The notes beneath the pieces are model-generated. The model did no database searches and was not told the DNA's origin. It saw only the letters and a program-made list of their open reading frames with translations. From the NCBI GenBank assembly GCA_964371615.1, contig CAYJMS010000001.1, forward strand, positions 248,001 through 312,000: DNA of 64,000 bases. The letters are read 5' to 3'. The first letter of the stretch is position 1. Each line of letters begins with the position of its first letter. Origin of the DNA: SpSt-333 sp964371615 (GTDB taxonomy: Bacteria > Bacteroidota > Ignavibacteria > UBA10030 > UBA8401). Shown here piece by piece: positions 60,063-64,000 of this stretch. The position numbers and the translations under genes were made by a program.

Positions 60063-60095
60063 AAATCCCCAATATCTCAACAATATTGGGGATTT
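60063..60095 (-). terminator. terminator of the sigma / anti-sigma / TlpA operon
   Basis: AAATCCCCAATAT (60063-60075) and ATATTGGGGATTT (60083-60095) form a perfect 13-bp stem with a seven-base loop. On the minus strand it is followed by TTTTCATTTT, and it lies 25 bp past the TlpA-like stop. Confidence 0.85.
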
Positions 60096-60120
60096 GACTT
60101 TATAAGCATAATACTTCGAA

Positions 60121-60696
60121 TTACAGCAACGCGTCGAGTCCTTGAGCAAATCGTACTTTGGATTGCATTCCGATCAACTTCTCGACGATCTTGCCGTTTT
60201 TGTCGATATAAAATGTGGTCGGGATTGCGCGAATGCCGCCGAATGCTTTTTCCAGTTCACCATTATCGACGATGAGTGGATACGTAACCTGTTTATCTTT
60301 CGCGAATTCTGTTACAAGATTCAAAACATCGGAATCTTTATCAAGAGAGATACCGATGACCAGTGCTCCTTTTGCTTCGTACTCTTTGCTTAATTCAACA
60401 AGGTCCGGCATCTCTTTCACGCACGGCCCGCACCAGGTTGCCCAGAAGTTCAGCAGGACAGGTTTTCCGCGTGAGATTTCAGAGAATGTTACCGCTGTGC
60501 CCGACGAATCGGTCCACGAAAAATCCGGTGTGCCATTGGCGCCGGATGCCTGTACCGAAGCGACCATTGCAACATTGCTGAGCGCGGTACCCGCCTTATT
60601 TGTTCCCGCAACTCCTGCATTGTCGCCGTCCTTTTTTGGGGCGCAGCCGATGAGCAGGAGGGCGAAGAGAGAAAGAGCGATGATATTCTTTGTCAT
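60121..60696 (-). CDS. TlpA-like thioredoxin-fold lipoprotein
   Basis: 191 residues from ATG 60696, the start that yields the signal and lipobox LLIGC (Cys18). The thioredoxin domain begins near residue 54, with LLNFWATWCGPCVKEMPDL (Cys89 and Cys92, CGPC redox pair) and AIPTTFYIDKNGKIV with the cis-proline. It is a periplasmic, membrane-anchored disulfide reductant or oxidoreductase of the TlpA/ResA/CcmG type. The start overlaps the anti-sigma stop (ATGA). Confidence 0.9.
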   Translation of the reverse strand: MTKNIIALSLFALLLIGCAPKKDGDNAGVAGTNKAGTALSNVAMVASVQASGANGTPDFSWTDSSGTAVTFSEISRGKPVLLNFWATWCGPCVKEMPDLVELSKEYEAKGALVIGISLDKDSDVLNLVTEFAKDKQVTYPLIVDNGELEKAFGGIRAIPTTFYIDKNGKIVEKLIGMQSKVRFAQGLDALL

Positions 60697-61496
60697 TGTG
60701 CATCCTTTTCCGTCAGCAGTGCGACGAGTTGGTCTTTCTTCATGCTGCTTACCGCAGCGCAAAGGGTGTTTTCATACTTCCAGAGAACTATCGTTCTGTC
60801 ATCCGAGACTTCTTTGATGTACCAATCGGTATCAAGCAGTTCTTTCTTTGCTTCTGCCGGCAGGCCGATTTTATCCCCCTTCATCGCCTCGTTCATATCC
60901 GCCTGATAGATGTACACAACCGTGCCGCCGATCTGGTATACTACATGCGCCAGTTTGACGCCGTTAAAGCTCGACAGTACGCCCGCACAGGAATTGCATC
61001 CCTTCATGTTCGGTACATTGACGGCGAAATTAACTTCTTTTTCCAGGAAGGAACGGACATTGTCGTGGTTGCTCACCAGTTGCGGCTTGATCGATCCGCC
61101 GATTACCGCCTGATAATTATTCAGGGATTGATGAATGATGTTTGAATCATCCGGTATGCCGGAAGAGGGAATGAAGAGCGAATAAATGCCGATGGCGACG
61201 GCAGCGACGATGACGAAAGCGCCGGCGAGATTCAGCTTCATGCCGAACCATCCGCTGAGCCATGAAAATCGGGGTGAAGCAAAGGTCTTGTTGACGATCG
61301 CATAATAGACTTCGGCCGGGACACTGTGCAGGGGAATCTTATCGTGAACTATCTCCTTTGTGAGGCGGAGGGCGTTCAGTTCGTATTGGCAGTGAGGGCA
61401 ATGTGCCGCATGCTGTATCAGTTCCTGCGCACGGTCGCTCTCCAGCCGTTTGTCAACGGCGTCGCACGCACATTCTTGAAATTCTTTACAATTCAC
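60693..61496 (-). CDS. zinc-binding membrane anti-sigma factor with periplasmic CxxC
   Basis: 267 residues. The N-terminal zinc anti-sigma signature is HxxxCxxC (His29, Cys33, Cys36), with extra cysteines at 3, 9 and 11. A single membrane span lies at about residues 88-109 (NLAGAFVIVAAVAIGIYSLF). The C-terminal part is extracytoplasmic and contains MKGCNSC (Cys167, Cys170), a CxxC pair like those of thiol-reactive domains. It sits between an ECF sigma gene and a TlpA-like lipoprotein gene, so it probably holds the sigma factor at the membrane and responds to redox state. Confidence 0.85.
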   Translation of the reverse strand: MNCKEFQECACDAVDKRLESDRAQELIQHAAHCPHCQYELNALRLTKEIVHDKIPLHSVPAEVYYAIVNKTFASPRFSWLSGWFGMKLNLAGAFVIVAAVAIGIYSLFIPSSGIPDDSNIIHQSLNNYQAVIGGSIKPQLVSNHDNVRSFLEKEVNFAVNVPNMKGCNSCAGVLSSFNGVKLAHVVYQIGGTVVYIYQADMNEAMKGDKIGLPAEAKKELLDTDWYIKEVSDDRTIVLWKYENTLCAAVSSMKKDQLVALLTEKDAQ

Positions 61497-61517
61497 GATG
61501 CATCCTTGGTATCAAAA

Positions 61518-62114
61518 TTATTCGTTGGTGTCCTTTCGGATCATTCCGCGTTGTTTGGCGTATCCGTAAAGCGATGTATAGAGGATCTTTCGTCCCCGGT
61601 GCAGCCGCGACCGGACGGTGCCGACCGGTATCTGCAGAAATTCGGCGATCTCTTCGTACGACAGTCCTTCAATATCACACAGGATCACCACTGTTTTGAA
61701 TTCCTCAGGGAGCGATTCAAGCGCTTTCGAGACCTCATCGTCCAGCAACTGTCCGAACATCTTTCGCTGCAGATCGTTATCATCGGACGATTCGTCGCGG
61801 ATGATGTTATAGTAGCTTTCAATCTCGTCATAATCGACCTTGTCCGGTTCCTTTACTTCCTTCCGGTACAGGTTGATGTATGTATTTTTCATTATCCTAA
61901 ACAACCACGCCCGCAGGTTCGTTCCTTGTTCATACTTGTCCCAAAACCGGTAGGCTTTCAGGTACGTTTCCTGCAGAAGATCCTTCGCATTCTCAGCGTT
62001 TCCGGTAATCCGCAGTGCATAATTGTACAGCACATCCATGTGCGGAAGCGCCTGCTGTTCGAACTCCTTATGAAGAGGATTTTGCGGTACGACGGCTAAA
62101 AAGAAGGGAATCAT
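61518..62114 (-). CDS. sigma-70-family (ECF, SigR-type) RNA polymerase sigma factor
   Basis: About 198 residues from ATG 62114; the reading frame extends upstream without homology. Region 2 is ALRITGNAENAKDLLQETYL and KAYRFWDKYEQGTNLRAWLF; region 4 is LPEEFKTVVILCDIEGLSYEEIAEFLQIPVGTVRSRLHRGRK. This architecture, with the NLRAWLF motif, is typical of the SigR/ECF group controlled by zinc anti-sigma factors. The anti-sigma gene follows 21 bases downstream. Confidence 0.88.
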   Translation of the reverse strand: MIPFFLAVVPQNPLHKEFEQQALPHMDVLYNYALRITGNAENAKDLLQETYLKAYRFWDKYEQGTNLRAWLFRIMKNTYINLYRKEVKEPDKVDYDEIESYYNIIRDESSDDNDLQRKMFGQLLDDEVSKALESLPEEFKTVVILCDIEGLSYEEIAEFLQIPVGTVRSRLHRGRKILYTSLYGYAKQRGMIRKDTNE

Positions 62115-62315
62115 TCGGTATTTGCGATCCGCTTCCCTGTCCGGTAAAAATCTTACAGCATTAACAGCGGACAATGGGAGCAAGTTCCTGAAATCGTTGC
62201 ACGGGTATTCCAAATAACTTACCAAAAAGAAGCGTGAGTTTCAAGAAAACTGACCTTGCTCGGTGAGCAAAGGATAAGTATATTAATCGATATTTACGAA
62301 AACGAAGGAAAAAAC

Positions 62316-63458
62316 ATGCATATAACCATTCCAAAAGAAAATTCAAAAGTCGAAGCGCGCGTGTCGATGCTTCCGCAGAATGTTGAAAAATTGGTGAAGA
62401 AAGGGGCCAAAGTGACGATCGAAGCAGGGCTCGGTGCGACCGTCGGCATTCCGGATGCAGCGTACAAGAAAGCCGGAGCAACAATTGAAAAGAACCGCAA
62501 AAAGGTCCTTTCTTCCGGCGACATTGTACTTGGTTTACGCAAACCGGAACACAAAGAGGTCGCCCTGCTGAAAAAGGGGAGCATCCATATCAGCTATCTC
62601 GATCCGTTTAACGAACAGAAACTGATCGGTGTGCTGGCACACCAGCATGTTTCTGCGATCTCCATGGAAATGATTCCCCGTTCCACCCGTGCACAGAAAA
62701 TGGATGCACTGAGCTCGCAGGCGAGCTTGGCGGGATACGCATCGGTGATAGTGGCAGCGGATCATATTCAAAAAATCTTTCCGATGATGATGACGCCGGC
62801 AGGAACGATCCAGCCGTCGAAAGTCTTCATTATCGGCGCCGGTGTTGCGGGGCTGCAGGCGATTGCCACTGCAAAACGGCTTGGCGCAAAGGTCGATGCG
62901 TTTGATACACGGCCGGTGGCAAAGAACGACGTGATCTCGCTCGGCGCAAAATTTGTCGAAGTGGATCTCGGCGAAACGGGGCAGACCGCGCAGGGATACG
63001 CCAAGGCGCTGACGGAAGAACAGTTGAAAAAACAACGCGAAGTAATGAAACAGTATTGCACCCATGCGGATGTCGTCATTACCACGGCGCAGGTCTTCGG
63101 CCGTAAAGCGCCGATCATCGTTACAAAGGATATGGTCGAAGCAATGAGCCCGGGAAGCGTCATCGTCGATCTCGCGATCGATACCGGCGGCAATGTCGAG
63201 GGAGCGGTGAAGGGAAAAGTGGTCGTCAAAAACGGCGTCAAGATCGTCGGACTGACGAATATGCCAGCAAAAGTTGCCCTCAACGCCAGCCTCATGTATT
63301 CGAACAATCTTCTCAGCCTGCTCGAGGAATTCTGGTCGGCGGAAAAGAAAAAATTCGAACTGAAAATTGACGATGAGATTATTAAAAGCTGTCTTATTAC
63401 ACATCAAGGAGCGGTTGTCCATCCGACATTTGCTCCGTCGAAGGAGAAAAAATCATGA
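62316..63458 (+). CDS. pntAA: NAD(P) transhydrogenase alpha subunit, NAD(H)-binding part
   Basis: 380 residues from ATG 62316 (MHITIPKEN), preceded by AAGGA. AlaDh/PNT N-terminal and C-terminal domains: ARVSMLPQNVEKLVKKGAKV, EMIPRSTRAQKMDALSSQA, the Rossmann loop VFIIGAGVAGLQAIATAKRLGA and VIVDLAIDTGGNVEGA. Domain I binds NAD(H). The gene overlaps the next by four bases. The three-polypeptide split (alpha1, alpha2, beta) is as in Rhodospirillum rubrum. Confidence 0.94.
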   Translation: MHITIPKENSKVEARVSMLPQNVEKLVKKGAKVTIEAGLGATVGIPDAAYKKAGATIEKNRKKVLSSGDIVLGLRKPEHKEVALLKKGSIHISYLDPFNEQKLIGVLAHQHVSAISMEMIPRSTRAQKMDALSSQASLAGYASVIVAADHIQKIFPMMMTPAGTIQPSKVFIIGAGVAGLQAIATAKRLGAKVDAFDTRPVAKNDVISLGAKFVEVDLGETGQTAQGYAKALTEEQLKKQREVMKQYCTHADVVITTAQVFGRKAPIIVTKDMVEAMSPGSVIVDLAIDTGGNVEGAVKGKVVVKNGVKIVGLTNMPAKVALNASLMYSNNLLSLLEEFWSAEKKKFELKIDDEIIKSCLITHQGAVVHPTFAPSKEKKS

Positions 63459-63748
63459 CGTTAGAATTACTCGTCCCTTTACTTTTTATTTTCTTCCTCT
63501 CCGTTTTTCTCGGGAAAGAGGTGATCTCCAAAGTACCGTCCATTCTGCATACGCCGCTGATGTCGGGATCCAACGCGATCTCGGGCATCACGATCATCGG
63601 CGCGCTGGTGGCGGCGGGAGAAGGTCATACGACGCTCGGCACTATTCTCGGCGTCGGTGCAGTGATCTTTGCCATGATCAATGTCGTCGGCGGTTATCTC
63701 GTGACGAATCGAATGCTTGAAATGTTCAAGAAGAAGGAGGTAAAATAA
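63455..63748 (+). CDS. pntAB: NAD(P) transhydrogenase alpha subunit 2 (membrane part)
   Basis: 97 residues with about three membrane helices (LLVPLLFIFFLSVFLGKEVI, GITIIGALVAAGE, ILGVGAVIFAMINVVGGYLV). It matches the membrane segment that forms the C-terminal part of PntA in two-subunit enzymes. It overlaps pntAA by four bases and is coupled to pntB: AAGGAGG (63734-63740) precedes a TAATG overlap. Confidence 0.93.
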   Translation: MTLELLVPLLFIFFLSVFLGKEVISKVPSILHTPLMSGSNAISGITIIGALVAAGEGHTTLGTILGVGAVIFAMINVVGGYLVTNRMLEMFKKKEVK

Positions 63749-64000
63749 TGAACCTCCTGGATTTCACCGCTGAAATGGTCTATTTGGTTGCCGCACTGCT
63801 GTTCGTTGTCGGACTGCAGCGTATGAGCAAACCGGCCACCGCCCGCAAAGGGAATCTGATGTCGTCATTCGGCATGTTGCTGGCAATCGTCGCCACTTTG
63901 GTACATTACGACGTCGTCGACTGGTCCTATATCGTCATCGGCATGGTAATCGGTTCTGCCACCGGAGTGTATCTGGCTCGCGTGGTGAAGATGACCGAGA
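63748..64000 (+). CDS. pntB: NAD(P) transhydrogenase beta subunit, N-terminal fragment
   Basis: The first 84 codons of PntB, cut by the window end. It starts at the ATG of the TAATG overlap with pntAB, behind AAGGAGG. The visible part begins MNLLDFTAEMVYLVAALLFV and continues with alternating hydrophobic helices (FGMLLAIVATLVHY, YIVIGMVIGSATGVYLA), typical of the transhydrogenase membrane domain. The NADP-binding domain lies outside the window. With PntAA and PntAB it forms a proton-translocating enzyme that reduces NADP+ with NADH. Confidence 0.9.
   Translation, partial: MNLLDFTAEMVYLVAALLFVVGLQRMSKPATARKGNLMSSFGMLLAIVATLVHYDVVDWSYIVIGMVIGSATGVYLARVVKMTE

Overview
The window looks like chromosomal DNA from a Gram-negative bacterium of the Bacteroidota/Chlorobiota side of the tree. 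My best guess is the Ignavibacteria or a near relative. The reasons are lipid A genes (lpxB, lpxK and a DUF374 acyltransferase), lipoproteins with lipoboxes, two DUF3857 transglutaminase-fold proteins, a PorV/TraF-like outer-membrane protein, a GH3/beta-lactamase fusion lipoprotein, and ECF sigma/anti-sigma pairs of the type common in that group. The taxonomic call is an inference. No rRNA, tRNA, CRISPR array, phage gene or insertion-sequence transposase was seen, and gene density is high with most genes on the plus strand.

Region by region. 1-10.6 kb: a cell-wall turnover and recycling block (SpoIID-like fragment, AmpG-type permease, BadF/MurK-type sugar kinase, an exported NagZ/serine-hydrolase fusion, a creatininase-family hydrolase) interrupted by two minus-strand DUF3857 genes. 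10.7-15.7 kb: central metabolism and translation (P5C dehydrogenase, sucC, gatB, tpiA). 16-18.7 kb: a GH2-like protein with a membrane domain that appears to have lost both catalytic glutamates. 18.7-32.5 kb: a long run of smc, a HAD phosphatase, a membrane methyltransferase, lpxB-DUF374-lpxK, a class I amidotransferase, queA, an APC permease, ispD, plsY and gpsA, mostly with overlapping or nearly touching ends. 32.5-40.6 kb: an exported amidohydrolase, TonB and VWA genes divergent from a sigma/anti-sigma pair, then recG.

40.9-44.8 kb: a compact four-gene cassette of two ATP-grasp ligases, a GNAT acetyltransferase and a KamA-family radical-SAM aminomutase. The aminomutase keeps the lysine-recognising aspartates, so the cassette may make a beta-lysine-containing, possibly acetylated, small peptide. 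This is the best candidate in the window for an undescribed pathway. 45.4-52.5 kb: a small HEAGH membrane protein, dnaG, a DUF3095 cyclase-like protein, two small envelope proteins, icd and a HIT protein. 52.6-58.3 kb: a TPR protein, a DUF3467 protein and a large exported protein paired with a TraF/PorV-like outer-membrane protein. 58.4-60 kb: a short AT-rich set of small minus-strand genes. 60.1-62.1 kb: a sigma / zinc anti-sigma / TlpA-like operon that suggests periplasmic thiol sensing. 62.3-64 kb: the three-subunit proton-translocating transhydrogenase genes, with pntB cut by the window end.

Intergenic DNA is unusually repeat-rich. There are two related inverted-repeat-bounded elements (15.76-15.89 and 48.04-48.22 kb), a relative near 34.3 kb, a tandemly duplicated ~120-bp unit carrying palindromes of alternating orientation (44.84-45.08 kb), and several degenerate TTTGCG-type arrays. 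One of these arrays supplies the ribosome-binding site of gatB. Transcription terminators are mostly long, near-perfect palindromes with very short loops.
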